A stretch of DNA of 64,000 bases from Halicephalobus mephisto (taxonomy: Eukaryota; Nematoda; Chromadorea; Rhabditida; Panagrolaimidae). Numbering within the stretch: position 1 is the stretch's first letter; every line of letters begins with the position of its first letter. The notes below the pieces were generated by a model. That model was not told the origin of the DNA. It saw only the letters and a program-made list of their open reading frames with translations, and ran no database searches. The stretch is taken from positions 124,001 through 188,000 of the forward strand of contig SWDT01000024.1 of assembly GCA_009193035.1 (NCBI GenBank), written 5' to 3'. Positions 47,125 through 60,081 of this stretch are shown here, one piece after another. The position numbers and the translations under genes are program-made.

Positions 47125-47529
47125 CCTGCACTTTCTAAAGCTGTTGATATATAAAAACTTGTTCAATCACGAAGTAATCAGCATTGGTGACTACAGGTCA
47201 ACCTAACTGGTTCTAACTCAAAAATACATCAATTTTAGTTTATTTCAAGTCCACAAGCAATTCAAAGTAAAATTTGCAAATTGCACGCGTACCCTAAAGA
47301 ATCTTGCAATCAAACAAAAAATCTCATCAAGTGAATTGATCCATTCAGGAATTTACAGATACAAACTACTACTACAGATCACAGAAACCGCTGAAGCAGC
47401 AGTCTTACGGATAAATGTCATCCTGAGGACGGCAGTGGTGGATAAAGTGAAAAATGTCGATTAGGACGGAAAAGCAGATAATGATAGAATTGGCGATTGA
47501 TATAGAAGGTTACTACATTCTGAAGCTCT

Positions 47530-50500
47530 TTAACTTGTTGGAATCGGCTCGGAAATATTTGACATCCGCTGAAAAGAGAACTTTGATTAACAAAAGTCGG
47601 ATTCGATATATGAAAACTTACACTCATTTGTCTAATCTGAACGAGAACATCGTCCGCATCCTTGGAGTGATTGTCGATGCTCCTCAGTCTTTCGCTCCTC
47701 CATCTCTTTTGCCGTTCCCTCTCTGTTTCATCAAGAGTATTGACGGATAGCCTCTCAGAAGCAGCCGAGTCTGATCGTTGGAGTCCGTTGTTGCTGGAAG
47801 AAGAAGTGGAGGGAGACGGCGATGGACATGTTCCATTGGCTTTCGCTAGAGCTGCTTGTGCACGCAACTCCGCTTTTTTGGTTCTAATAACTGCTGGCAT
47901 TGTTGGAGGAGTAACAATATTATTCAACAATTGTTCATATTCTCCAGAAGGCGAAGCAGTGTATCCGGGTTCCTCTTCTGGAGTTTCCACTGTCGATTGA
48001 TTGGCAAGTCTTCTTGTTTCGTCTTCTTTGAGTTTCTGGAGATCATCAGAACTGATAAGAGGCCTCTTCGGTGGGGGAATATTGGAATTCAATTTCACGT
48101 CATTTTTCTGTGAAGAAATGCCTTGTTCGAACATTTGGAGTTTGGACACAAAGTTGAGTTTCTCCGGAGGTTTCGATGGATTTGGGTTCGTGATATTCAG
48201 CTTAGGTTTGGGCGCTACAGGAGGAGGAATCTTGGTTGGAGGTGGAAGTTTCGTAACTGGAGCAGATTCTGAAGTAGAAGGAATTGGAGTCGAGGACCCA
48301 TTCGGTTCGGGGAAGGGAATCTCCTTCTTGAAAGTAGGAATGGCAGCAGGCTGCTTCAACTGACTTGGCTTCTGAACTGACTTCTCTGGTGGCGGAGAAA
48401 CCGTCGAACTATTCTGCGAGAGCACAGAAGCTTCAGAAGTCAAACTACTCTTTTCCTAAACGTATTCATATAAAAATCTTGCACAAGTTAATTTCAACTT
48501 ACTTTCTCAGCTTCGAAAACAAGGTTTCCTGTAGACCTCGCTCTATTAGGAGCGAATGCAGAAGCAGGTTCTTTGGAAAGTTCCACGAGGAAAGTAGTAG
48601 CTCCGGCAGCTTTCGCTCCAGGAGGCAAAACTTTGAATTCCGCCGATGGTTTCCTCTGATGACCATAAGTGAAGCTCATCTGAGCGTGACGTGAGAACGG
48701 AGCAAAGGCGGATTTCTGTTCTTCTTCCTGGGGATCTGGACTGAACAAACTCGGCATAGATCTGGATGGAGTCAACAAGGCCTTTGTCAAGTCCGATGTC
48801 GATTTGAAGTTCAACCTCTCCACAACTAGGTACAAATCCAAGTCATTAGAATTGCCTTTGAGGATTTCTTGGACATCTTGGAGCTTTGCGAACTGGACAT
48901 TCTTTCCATTGACAGAAAGAAGACGGTCTCCCGGCTTCAGCTTCTTTGTCTTGTCTGCAGGGCCGTTCGGAATGATATCCTTGATGCAAATTGGGATTGT
49001 AGCAGATCCTCCAGAAAGAGTCATTCCTGGGTTGCCATTGATATCGCATCTGACAGCCACGGAAATGACATCCGTGGACATGGAAGGTTTACTCAAGATG
49101 GGAGCCATGGAAGTCGGGGTTTCGCTTCTGATTAGATTCGGCTGGCTTATATTACTTGTGGATTCAGATTTCTCCACAGGAGGTTCGATTCTCAGCTCAA
49201 CCAAATCTCCAAACATAAGAGAAGTGCATTGGTCGTGAGTTAATCCAGTCACAGGCTTTCCATCTACAGCGACGATTTTGTCTCCTGCGGTGATGCCAGC
49301 TTGTTGAGCCGGACCTCCTGGAGTGACTTTGCTGACGAAGAATCCATGATCTTCTCCGATGAATGGATCGGAGTCAATTCCTCCGAAAAGCTTGAACCCA
49401 AATCCTTCTTCTCCTCTCCTGAGAATCACTGTCTTGAATTCGTCCTTGAGGGAAGCAGTAGACTGGGGTCTTCGCTTCAAAACCGACCTCAGTGGTCTCA
49501 TCTGGATAGGTTCGACTTCCTCTGGTTCTGCTGTAGGAGCGAGGATTCCTGTCAGATCCTTGGAGTTCCTCTTGGCTTGGATCATTCTCTGCTGATTCTT
49601 AGGAGCAAAATGTTTAGGATGAGGTGTGCCATAACGTTCAAAGTTTCCTATCGGTGTCTTTTCTTCTTGGGACAGTTCAGCTTCACTTGGTTCAGGAACA
49701 TCTCCAGCAAAGTTGACTCTGGCTCCACCGACAGTAGACTTGACTTCCGGTTGCATGTTGTTGCAGTCCTGGGATTCCTTCTGAGGCAGAGCGTAACAAG
49801 TGAGAGTCTTGACGTTGAACTTATCTTTAGGACCTTCTTTGAGGTTAGAGACCTTCATAGGTCGATCTGGGATCAGGTAGATAGACTTTAGAGAATCTTT
49901 GATAGCAAGTAGAGTATACGGTAGATAAGCTAGTTTATTCTCGGCTATATCGAGAACTCGTAAATTGTTCAATCTGCCAATCTCGTCGGGGAGTTCTTTG
50001 AGTTCATTGTTCCTCAATAACAAAGTCCCCAGCGCGGATACTGTTCCGATAGTAGGAGGAAGAGATTGGATATGGTTATCGGATACGTCGAGGAACTCCA
50101 AGTTCTTCAAATGACCAATATTCACTGGCAGTGATCTGAGGACATTGTGGAAGAGGTAGAGTTCTTTCAAAGAAGATAAACTTCCAATAGATTGAGGCAG
50201 TTCCTCAATAGAATTTTGGTTTAACTTTAAGATTTTAAGGGAGGTTAGGTGTCCTGAAATTGAATTATTGTTAAAAGCACTTGAATAGCGACTGCTGACA
50301 AGTGACTTTTTGATTTCTCAGTCACTACATGCAAATGATTAACTAATATTGTTTGAATAGTGACTAGAATGGACGATTTTCGAAATTTTACGAACACTAT
50401 GCAAGATCAAATACTGGAGTAGACAAAATAATGTCTAGAAAATCCCTAAAATTGTTCATTTCCAGTCACTATCCCAGTAATTTCTACCATAAATACATAC

Positions 50501-51452
50501 TATATGATTATATTAATTAAAGCAAAATTTAAACACTTACGTATACTACTCGGGAGACTGGTCAGCTCATTGTCGTTAACATTCAGTTCGATCAATTTCG
50601 CCAATTGCCCGATGTCCCTCGGCAACTCTGACAAACTGTTGTTACAGACAACCAGGCTTTCCAGATTCTTGCACTCCAACAAGTCATCCGGAAGACTAGT
50701 TAAAGTATTTTCCTCAAGATCGAGTTCCCTGAGGCTCTCCAGCCCTCCTAATCCCTGAGGCAGTTCTGTCAAAGCATTAGCGCCCAGATCCAGCCTTTGG
50801 AGATTCTTCAAGTTGACTATGGAAGGAGGCAGGATTCTCAGTTCACATTCCCTGGCATCTAGTGACTTCAAGTTGACTAATTTGTCAATGTCACTAGGCA
50901 GAGCTGTGAGGGAGTTGTCTGTGATGCTGAGATGCGTCAACTGAGGTAAGTTGACGATTGTTTTAGGGAGGGATCCCGGAAGAATGTTGTGGGACACGTC
51001 GAGGACTACAAGCTGCTGACATTTTTCAATTTCTTCGGCAATATCGCAGATTTCTAAAATGCAGAATATGTAAATATTGTAACGATGGAACTTTTCGCTT
51101 TAAAAATAAGAATAATTCACACAACCAAAAATACATTTCAAAACCAAAAAACTTCGAAAATCCTGAACTCACCGTTATTACTGATATCCAGTTCTATTAA
51201 ATATTTCATTTCTCCGATCTGACTGGGAATCCCTCCAATCCTATTGTTCGATAGGACCAACCTTTGTAGTTTGTGCATTTTGAACAGTGCCAGAGGCAAG
51301 TCTACAATATTGTTCATGCTCAAGTTCAAGTCTTCTAGATGTTTTCCATTTTTGAAGACAACTTCGGGGATAGCCTCGAGTTTCTGGCAACTGTAATCGA
51401 GGGAATCTACTTTGCCTTTGCAGGCGAATATCGGGAAACAGAAAAATTTCAT
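47530..51452 (-). CDS. let-413: LAP-family polarity protein LET-413/Scribble (LRR + two PDZ)
   Basis: Five minus-strand exons (51452-51173, 51053-50541, 50253-48503, 48455-47622, 47568-47530) join in phase to 1138 residues. About 16 leucine-rich repeats cover residues 15-400. The LAP-specific motif GNFERYGTPHPK is at about 466. PDZ1 (about 537-623) has the ligand loop GFGF; PDZ2 (about 660-745) has PGMTLSGG. A Pro/Ser-rich linker leads to a charged ERERQKRWRSERLRSI motif, which resembles the Scribble C-terminus, and the protein ends in EPIPTS. Scribble proteins sit at the basolateral cortex and set epithelial polarity. C. elegans LET-413 (677 residues) has one PDZ and vertebrate Scribble four, so this is an intermediate form. 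The 287 bp second intron is largely palindromic repeat. Confidence 0.94.
50283..50474. repeat. Palindromic-repeat array inside let-413 intron
   Basis: Diverged units GAATAGCGACT..CAGTCACTA, GAATAGTGACTAG..GAACACTAT and AATGTCTAG..CAGTCACTATCCC take up about two thirds of the 50254-50540 intron. Confidence 0.65.
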
Positions 51453-51796
51453 TTTTAGACTCAGCTAATTCCTGATTCTGTCAGCCGTATCAGATTCTGG
51501 TCATTCCCCTAAAAAACAATTATTGATAAAGTGTAAATTTTAAATGACATTGTTTTTATATTTCGCGGATACACAGAATCAAAAACAACTTGTGACTAAG
51601 ATTGTGCGCAGCTGGAGTCTTTGCCAAGTTCTTTCTCACGTTTTGATTTATCGACTAAAAATACAAAAATAAAGAATTTTTTCTGCAGTTGGAATTCCAG
51701 ACCATAGTTTGCAGAAAATTACGCGAATGACTGAAAAACGATTTTCAAAAGTTTTAAATACTATTCACAAATGAAATAATACAATGAAAGTCGTCT

Positions 51797-51915
51797 AGAT
51801 AGTGTCCAATAAAGTGCAATTTGTGGAATGTTATAGACACTATTACAGTGGAAGTTATTGAATACATCTTGGACACTATTTTGAGGATCTAAAAAACGGC
51901 TTTTTATCACTATCC
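51797..51915. repeat. Palindromic-repeat copies upstream of let-413
   Basis: GATAGTGTCCAATAAAG opens at 51798, TAGACACTATT closes, then a second TTGGACACTATT and TATCACTATCC end at 51915. Confidence 0.65.
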
Positions 51916-53147
51916 AAACAATTTTTTGAATTCTATTCAAAGTAAAGAATCAAAAGTCAAGAGGACCACTCCTACAAAAATAACAAATTCACAGTTTTCA
52001 TAATATCGAGCAAGGGATAATCCCTAAAATCGTTGTCTAGTCATCAAGCGAAAAAAATTATCTTTACTCAAACTTGTTATCGCGTCATTATTATAGGAAC
52101 GATGGGAAAAATGAATTCATTTAAAATTTCGTAAAAGATTCAACTATTTTTTAAAGATGAAATAATCCATTTTTCGAACAAACAACATTCCCAAACGAGA
52201 TTACACGAGTCTGATAGGCATTAAGTTACACACAAGGTCAAGTGGAGAAAACTTCCATGCTCGAATTGTAAGTGGTCTTATTGAAAAGTAAAACTGTTTT
52301 CCGAGGAACTCGAGATAAAAATAGTCTTTATGGACCCGAAATTTGCAATTCCCCAGATCCCAAAAAGTAAGTTTTGTTCAACTTGACTTTTGACTAATTT
52401 ACTTGGGAGAGCAGTATCTAAATAATCTGGGTCATTGGAAGAGATAAGATTTTTAGCAAAAGACCAAAAAGCCGCTGTAGAGAGTGGAAGGGAAGAAAGA
52501 CGTGAATCTGAACCATTTCACTCCGAAAGATTTTTGGAATTAAATGACCAAATTGGCAATTAACAAAACTAAAGAAGGGACAATAGAATTCGCTGAAGCA
52601 AAAGTTTCAAATTTACTTTTGAAGAAAAACTTTCCATTTATCTACTTTTACAAGAAAAAGAACCACTCAATTTCGCTTACAAACAATAAATAATGAATAA
52701 ATAAAATTCGGGCCAATCCAAATAACTACATAGAGATCTGTGTTTTGGAAAGTTTGAATAACGGAAATATTTTTCTTGTGCAGTTCTCCAAGCTCTGTTT
52801 TTAGAAAAGAAACATGTAATCTTTTCCTTCCTGTTATCAGAGCAAAGTTCAGTCCTTAAGGAAAGAAACTATAGTAAATGATGTTTCACTACCAAAAAAT
52901 CCATCACTGGTTTTTTATGAGAAAAAAGTTAGTTTTTGAGACATGTTTATTTGAGTAAATTTAGCAAGGAAGTGAGTCATTAATTTAAAAAGAACTGCAA
53001 TTAATAAGAACACGTTATTAGTGGGCAACTGGAATAACAAGATTGCCTAGCTGTAGTAAACTGGTAGAAATTGCATGTATAATGAATAAGAGAAAACAAA
53101 TTTCAAAATTTCAATAACAATATCAAAAATCCAACTGTGGGAAAACA

Positions 53148-53195
53148 GATAGTGCCCGGAGAATACTGGAAAGTGTTCTTTTCTAATCACTATCC
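53148..53195. repeat. Palindromic-repeat family copy
   Basis: GATAGTGCCCGGAG at the left, AATCACTATCC at the right followed by AGACAATTTTG, the usual spacer. Confidence 0.7.
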
Positions 53196-53930
53196 AGACA
53201 ATTTTGAAAAATGTTCTAGCACAATAGGTATGATAAAACAACATTGGTTCTTTGATCATTTCCTGTGATTGTTATCTAGACAATTTCATGAAAAAGTTGA
53301 AACTAAAATCAAAACCTCTCTAAACTCTGTTCCTCCACAACAGATTTCTGTCCAGTCCAGAATCTAAGCCCTCCCACCAACTTTGCAGTGAAATTTCAAT
53401 GAATTGTAAATTATCCAAGCTCAATAACCCTCTAATCCCAAGAGCAATTTCTTCTTCAGAATCTGCCCTTTGGATTCTATTGTTCTCATTTAAAAAAATT
53501 TACAGAAACAACATAAGTCGACTCAAAAACAAGGTGTTTGTCTTCGAAAACATAAACTTTGGTGTTTTTTACTTTTGAGAACCTTTCCAGTCCACAGGTT
53601 CCGTCAAAATAAGCAAAAAGAAATAGCTCCTTCTTCAGACAAAAATAACTAATCTCAAGACGACTCGAGAATGGTTCTTTGAGGATCCACGGAAATTGAA
53701 TATTGACTTGTAAGTAACTCAGCACTCAAAAGTAAAGGAACAACTCCACGTGCTTGAAAATTACAGGGATGACGTTCCAACTTCAAGAAGAATACCAACT
53801 GCATGAGACGTTGCAATCGAGAAGGTTATTTTAGAACAGCTGGTGGAATGTTTATTGCATAAAAAAACGTGAATCAACATCTTGAAGTTTTGAAAGGAAC
53901 AAAAAATTTTTAAGAACTTGAAACTGTTTA

Positions 53931-54130
53931 GATAGTGTCTAAAAGAAACAACTGTGACAATTTTCCAGACATTGTCTATAATTTTTTCTAGCAGATAAAT
54001 CGCGGATAGTGTTTCGGAAATCCGAAAAATACCACTGTGTAGTCACTATCTAAACAATTTTTATAAAAATTAGTTGTTATAGATAGTATGTAAAAAATTA
54101 AAAAATCGTCTATTTTTAAGCATTATCAAA
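53931..54130. repeat. Palindromic-repeat array
   Basis: GATAGTGTCTAAAAG at 53931, GACATTGTC, GGATAGTG at 54004-54011, GTCACTATC at 54042-54050, then a decayed GATAGTATG..GCATTATC unit. Confidence 0.7.
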
Positions 54131-54864
54131 GCAATTCCTGCTCCACAAACAAACCCAATTAAAAGACAAATTAAAATTGATTCGAATCCGCTCCTAGAGA
54201 TCGCAGTAAATTCCTATTCGCAGATGTGCAAACGAAACAATGCTTCATTTAATTTTTGATTGACTGCTGAAAATCCAAAAATTCGATGCAATGCGTGATC
54301 AAAAAAGAAATTGACGGACTTGTGAACAATAAGAATAAAAACAAAAAATCTGTCATATAAGATGTGAAAAAATTCTCTAAAGAGAAAAAACGACAAGATC
54401 GCCGTCTCATTGTAATGGCCTTTCTGGTCAGAGCAATGGTACACACACTCTTGGCAGCGATCGGCAAAGCAAAAAGAGCCAGTCAAGCGGAGAAGGACCG
54501 GCAGATTGGAAACGGCAGAACAGACCCTCTTCGCGCAAAAACGGACGAGTACTCCTCTATCGATCATATGTCGTAAAATTCCTTAAAATTGATTTCACAA
54601 AATCATTGCTGACGCCTCCACAAGACAGAACCAGCAGTGAGTCATTGAGTAGGTAACTAGACCGATAGACACACACGCGACCTCACCTTGTAGGGAGGAT
54701 CCAAATTAGTCGATGGACGGTGACTCGACGGGAAAGCAGAACAATTGATCACAACCAACAAGACTGACAAATTCCTCATTGATGACTGGCAACGGAAAAA
54801 ATACAACGGTTTTCCAAGAAGGCTTTCAAAATGTCAAAATAATTTTACAGTCCAAATAACAAAG

Positions 54865-55057
54865 ATAATGACTAAGAAAAGTGATTTCAGTGATTTTACA
54901 AACACTATCCACGGCCATTTAAATGCAATAGAAATCGTAGGATAGTGACTAAGAAGAAGCAATTTTTAGCATTTCCTGGGCACTATCTTCAGTTCTTAAT
55001 TAAAACAATATTAAAATCCTGCTCAGAAAATCTCAAATATCGTCCTTAGTCACTACT
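54865..55057. repeat. Palindromic-repeat array
   Basis: GATAATGACTAAGAAAAG to CACTATCC (54903-54910), GGATAGTGACTAAGAAG (from 54940) to GCACTATC (54987), then a decayed unit closing GTCACTACTC near 55050. Confidence 0.7.
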
Positions 55058-56427
55058 CTAGTAATTTCCTATACTCAGAACTAGGTAACATTCTTTAATC
55101 TGATTTCAACATATGCCGTGTCCAATTTGAGGCCTACATGCAACCTATTTCATAGTACTCCAAAAAACATGCTCCAATGGGTATTTTTCACCACAAAGAC
55201 TAAAGTCGGTCAAAGATTCACTGAGCCAGAACCAATACTACTTCCTTCGGTCAATAACTGAACTCTCCCCAAAATTGGCCACTGGCCAATTCCATTAAAA
55301 AAGCTCGTGTAACGAAAGCGAAAAATTCTAAAAGGGAAAACGCGCGAGTGGTCTTCCGGGAAATAACCAGAGCTGCTCTCGAATAGGGGAAGAGATGATG
55401 GACAAGAGAAGGAAATGAACGAGAGCAGTGGTCACTCGGACGCAAGGTCAACGAGGCCGTGTTTGTCCTTCCGCTCTGCTGCTGAAAACTAAGCTCTCCC
55501 AATCGCCAGTCCAAATGAGAGGACCAGCAATTGTAGAGATTAGTCAGAGGACCTTACCGAGAAGAGTTATTATTTATTTGAAATTGAGAGTACCTATTTT
55601 TAATTATTGATTAGAAGGATTCGAATCGATTTGAAGACAAAGGTCAAGGACCGGACAGCCGTTCCTTGGCAACGATCCAGCCGACTGGACTAAATTTGTT
55701 TTCTTCATCACAGACCATTGTTTTCGTCCAGTTTGTACTCTTTACAGGTGCACAATGGAGAGTCCCGACCTTACCTTGTTCACAAATGACAAATACGACA
55801 ATTAAAAAGGTACTCGAAACAAATACTATTCTTCTAAGTTAGCTCTATATCGGGTTAAAAAGTAAATTTTTGACGAAGAATCATTGACTCAATAGTTCAT
55901 TACTAGGTTACCTATTTGAACACAAACAGGAATTTTAATGTTAATAAAAGGGATCAGAATTTACTATGACTTTCTAAAATCAGTTATAATCCATCTCAAA
56001 TCTCTTAGAACGGATATCCTAAATCTGTATTTAATCTTTACCAAATATTCTTCTAAAATAAAAAATGCAATATTTTATACAAAACACCTCATATTTACCT
56101 GCTTTTTTCCCACAGAAAACCTTCCAAAATATTGATTTAAATTAACCTCTCTTATTAGATATGAAATTTTATATCTTCTAAATTTGACTATGCAGTCGTC
56201 GTAAAAACAAGACAAAAACAAGGATAGCATCGGTAAACTAATTTTCGTACTAGATCTACGGAAAAAAGATCAAAGCTATGTAGAACGACCGTTAAGTCAA
56301 TCACTGAACTTCGATAACAAAACAAACTTCGGATCAAAAAACAAATACCATCATACGACTTTTGCAAATCAACGATCATCGAACTTTCTCGAAACTAAAA
56401 GCATCTGAACAAACTCTTGGCTATTTA

Positions 56428-59400
56428 TCAAACATTAAGCACTGATTTCAATAACATAAGTCTATCCGTAATTATGCCATCTGCAGCCTGATTGATATCA
56501 TAACGAAGAACAGATTTCTGGACAATCTTCAAAGTCACTTTGAGTTGTTCGTCCGCAAAGTGTTCTTGTTTAATGAACTCCTAAATAAAAGGTCTTATCC
56601 ACAAGATTACAGTAACATACTTACCCACAGAACCCCCATAGGTTTCGTAATAAATCCATTCCTTCGGTAAACAGCAAGAACGTCATCAACCTCGTCTTCT
56701 GAGAATAAGATTAACCCAACTAGCTTTACAACTTTGTTTAGATTTGGATTTCTCAGAACCATCTGGACTCCTTTTCGTCGTTTTTTGATTGAAGTTGATT
56801 TAGCCATTGAAATAATATATCGTAAGTGATCTGTTTGATTGCTCATTTCATCAATGTTATCATCTTTATCTTCTTCTACCTTTGACTCAACCATTTCAAT
56901 TGGGCCATTTGCTTTCAATCTTCTGGTAAACAACTGGAGCTTAATCAGTGACTTTCCTTCAGATTTCCCCAATCCTTCATCAATAACAGCAAATTGACTC
57001 AGACATTGGAGAACTGCATAGCGTAAGTGAGAGTTTGGATTAGCTATTATAATCTTCATGCTCCGAATAAGATTATCCAATTGTAGCTTCAGTTTCTCTC
57101 CATAACAAACCCCTCTAATGACAATCATTTTCTGAAAGAATCCAACAATTTGCAGACATCCTCTATGACTAGGATTCATCGTAAATAACTCCACAATAAT
57201 ATCAAATAGCTCAGGGTACTTTCTCGAGAACCAAGAAACAGGAGTAAGAGTAGGGTCTTGCGGGAATATCCTGGCAGCAATCGTAGCTATAATTCAAGTA
57301 CGATACAGTTGTTCGAATTTCTTACTATAAAACAAAAGATACTTTTCAGAAACTCCCGAAACTAATTCCAAGACTTGAATATGTTATTCTATGATATGAT
57401 TTCTGATTCAAAAATAGTTGTATAGGAAATAATATCCAGAATTTGAATCCAAACCATGTATAAGCGCTGGTCACAACTTTCAAGATCTTACAAGTTCCAA
57501 CAATACTTTTTGAAGCATTTGCAAAGTGACTTTGGAATCAATGTTTCAAGAGCTTATTATCAAGTATCCATTTGCCAGGTTTAAAAGAAGATCCAAACTA
57601 AAATAATAAAACAGACTTACCTGTCAGCTGTCCCATATGAGAAGCTACAGGAAAGCTTCCTTCAGCTTGGGTGAAGCAGTTTCTCAGAATCTCCGCATAA
57701 TATCTAGTCGTGTCCAGGAATGATGTCGAAATAAGTGCTTTGATAGCTTTCCCTGCTCTGATAACTAAAATCTCATGCTCTGAATTCTTCCATGTTCCCA
57801 ATAATACTGTCATAATTTCATCTAATTTTGGCGGAATAGCTTCTAGCAAAACCAACAGAATTCTCCAAGCAGCCAAACTACGACAATCCAGGTTCTTACA
57901 AATGTAGAAATCTTTCACTATCGAATACAATTCTTCCCAGAGTTCTGAAAATTCATTTTCATTCAGTTTCTTTTTCAACTCCATCATGAAACTCGAGAAG
58001 TAGTCAGAAACGTGATCGATGATTTTCTTGTGCTTGACCCTTAGAATCACTTCAGCTATATCTTTTGCAGCTTTCTTGTTGTCTGCAAATTGATGAGATG
58101 AAGTCAAGGACAATTTCCTACAGTTCAGAATCAATGGATTCACAAACTCTGATTTCTCTTTAGCAACTGCATATTCATTCAACTTTACAGAATCCCCATT
58201 ATTTCTTTCGCTAGTGAACTTGCTAACTACAGCAGTCACTGGAATAGCTTCTCCAAGTCCATTACTTCCGAATCTTTCCAGAATTGTCTCATTGGGAACT
58301 TTTAGGATCTTATGAGTACTACTATCAAGATATGAATTGTAAAATTTGGAATATTCGAGATAAAGCTCAAGATTTTCAAGTTCACTTCTTCTTGAATTCA
58401 CAGTCTTCTCCTTCCAGAAAGTTCGTAACTCATCCCCATAGATCTTGGCTAATCCTCTATGCATTGCCAAAACCTCCTTAATACCGTACTTCGTTGACTT
58501 GGAAGCAGCCTCTAGAAAATCAAAAATCGTTTTCTTGTCTTCAAAAAATCCCCTTGGAAAGTGCTCAAAAGCAGAAACTAGGAAAGATTTTCTTAAATAG
58601 AACAAATTTCTATCCGGTTGCATCCACTGGAATAGAGAATTGTAGAATTCTTTCGGAAATTCAGTAAGCTTGAAAATAACCAAAAGATCAGAAGCCAATT
58701 CAGGATCCCCGGAATCAAAGTTGATGAGAATCGTTTTGGCAATTGTCGAGACATCAAATTCTTTCAAATGAGTCTTCATGAAACCCACAGCAAGTTTGCA
58801 AATTTCTTGATTCCGAGCGTACAGAGCCCAATTTAGACAAAGTTCTTTTAAATCGTTATTGAATTCAGAGTTTAGTAGCTTATTCGTCAACAGTAATCCA
58901 TATGCACTTTGCTCTTGTTTCGACCACAAGGATTCAGACTCTGCTTTGATTGGAACAAGGAGACTGATTTTTTCTGATCGCCAATCTTGTTTCATTTGCA
59001 AAAAGAATCCCTTTAATTCACAGCAAGCTAAGAACCTTGGAATCCACAAAGCTCTCGTTCTAAATCTGGTGACACTGAAAACGACTCGTAAATGAAGTAA
59101 ATTAAATAATTACATGGACTTACAAATCTGCATTGAAGAGCATCTTTACTAAAAACCGATATATCTCATGGAACTCATGGTTAGCATGCCAGAATCCATC
59201 AAATCTCAGACAATAAGCCAATATCAAATCAGACGTAACAGAAGATATCTCTTGGAGGTTGAGTGCAGACTGCAGTTGAAGAGAGATGTCAGAGAAGGAT
59301 TCCACAAGGACTTCGGTAGGAAGTTTAGCAACAAGAACAGCCAGTGCTTGGTACTTGATCTTCAACATCCAAGTCAATCCGGGATGGATTTTGTTGAAAA

Positions 59401-60081
59401 TCTGGAAGTTTAATATTTAATGAAGGGCAATAATTAGTAAACTCCCACCCGAAGAAGGAAATCATCTGGAAAGGAGTCCGGATTTCTTCGTAAATCCAAC
59501 AACAAAGAGAAAATCTTCCTCCAGTTCTTCCACGTATCGACCTCGATGTAAAACAAACAACTCCAGAAGTCATTAAACACTTTTAACGGTAGAAATAATG
59601 TAGAATCCTTCATGAATACTTTCTTCAATCGGTTCAGAATGAGGTCTAGTTCACCGATGTTGAATTGTATTAACAAATTATTATCCATCTGTTCAATAAA
59701 ACCCAGTATTCTCCTAGGTTCTTCGATTTGTAAGAAAGCCAGCAACAAGTTCTTCTTCAACAACTGCTCTTCACTAAACTGGAATCCATGCAAAGAGAGA
59801 ATCTGAGTGGCCACTAGCTTCACACTGGGCTGAAAAGAGAGACTTCAGGTTGGTTCATCATTGATCTAGAAGGAAACCCACAACAGATTCATCTTCCAAA
59901 GTCCCAAGAGCTATTCTACAGCAATCCTGAGGACAATTTGGTTTCGCCTTACATAGAAGAAGTGGTTTCAAACGAGAGAGGCTTGCATTTATATCTGAAG
60001 TGATAGGAAAATTAAAATAAACAGAACCAGGGATCATTTCCATATATTGAAATTACCTGTAGTGTTCTTGTGTGAAGGCAT
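56428..60081 (-). CDS. Large alpha-helical (HEAT/ARM-like) protein, family not recognised
   Basis: Seven minus-strand exons (60081-60057, 59994-59882, 59829-59449, 59401-59124, 59074-57621, 57286-56625, 56580-56428) join in phase to 1021 residues. There is no signal peptide or membrane segment. The sequence is almost wholly helical, with repeated Leu-rich amphipathic stretches such as LALYARNQEICKLAVGFM-type segments and AWRILLVLLEAIPPKLDEIM. This suggests a HEAT or ARM solenoid scaffold. A short acidic insert (VEEDKDDNIDEM) and a basic KKRRKGVQ lie near residues 880-910. I could not place it by motif; Integrator, THADA and TANGO6-type proteins were considered and not supported. The start ATG is in a 25 bp first exon. 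It is divergent from mannosidase II. Confidence 0.8.

Larger units (their letters stand above)
51453..56427. other. Five-kilobase intergenic region upstream of let-413
   Basis: No gene supported. It is AT-rich except for GC-richer patches at 54380-54740 and 55240-55560, which may be promoter or untranslated leader of let-413. Open frames there (for example 54364-54576) are Lys/Arg-rich and lack splice context. Repeat copies lie at 51797-51915, 53148-53195, 53931-54130 and 54865-55057. A lone CACGTG lies at 53747-53752. Confidence 0.5.

Noticed and set aside
48804..49891. Plus-strand frames of 144 and 196 codons
   Set aside because: Antisense shadows of the LET-413 PDZ exon.
45090..51452. Operon of let-413 and the ECHDC3-like gene
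   Set aside because: Same strand, but the 405 bp gap and the ordinary acceptor give no clear SL2-type operon signal.
54364..54576. Lys/Arg-rich 70-codon frame upstream of let-413
   Set aside because: Sits in a GC-richer promoter-like patch; no splice sites or homology.
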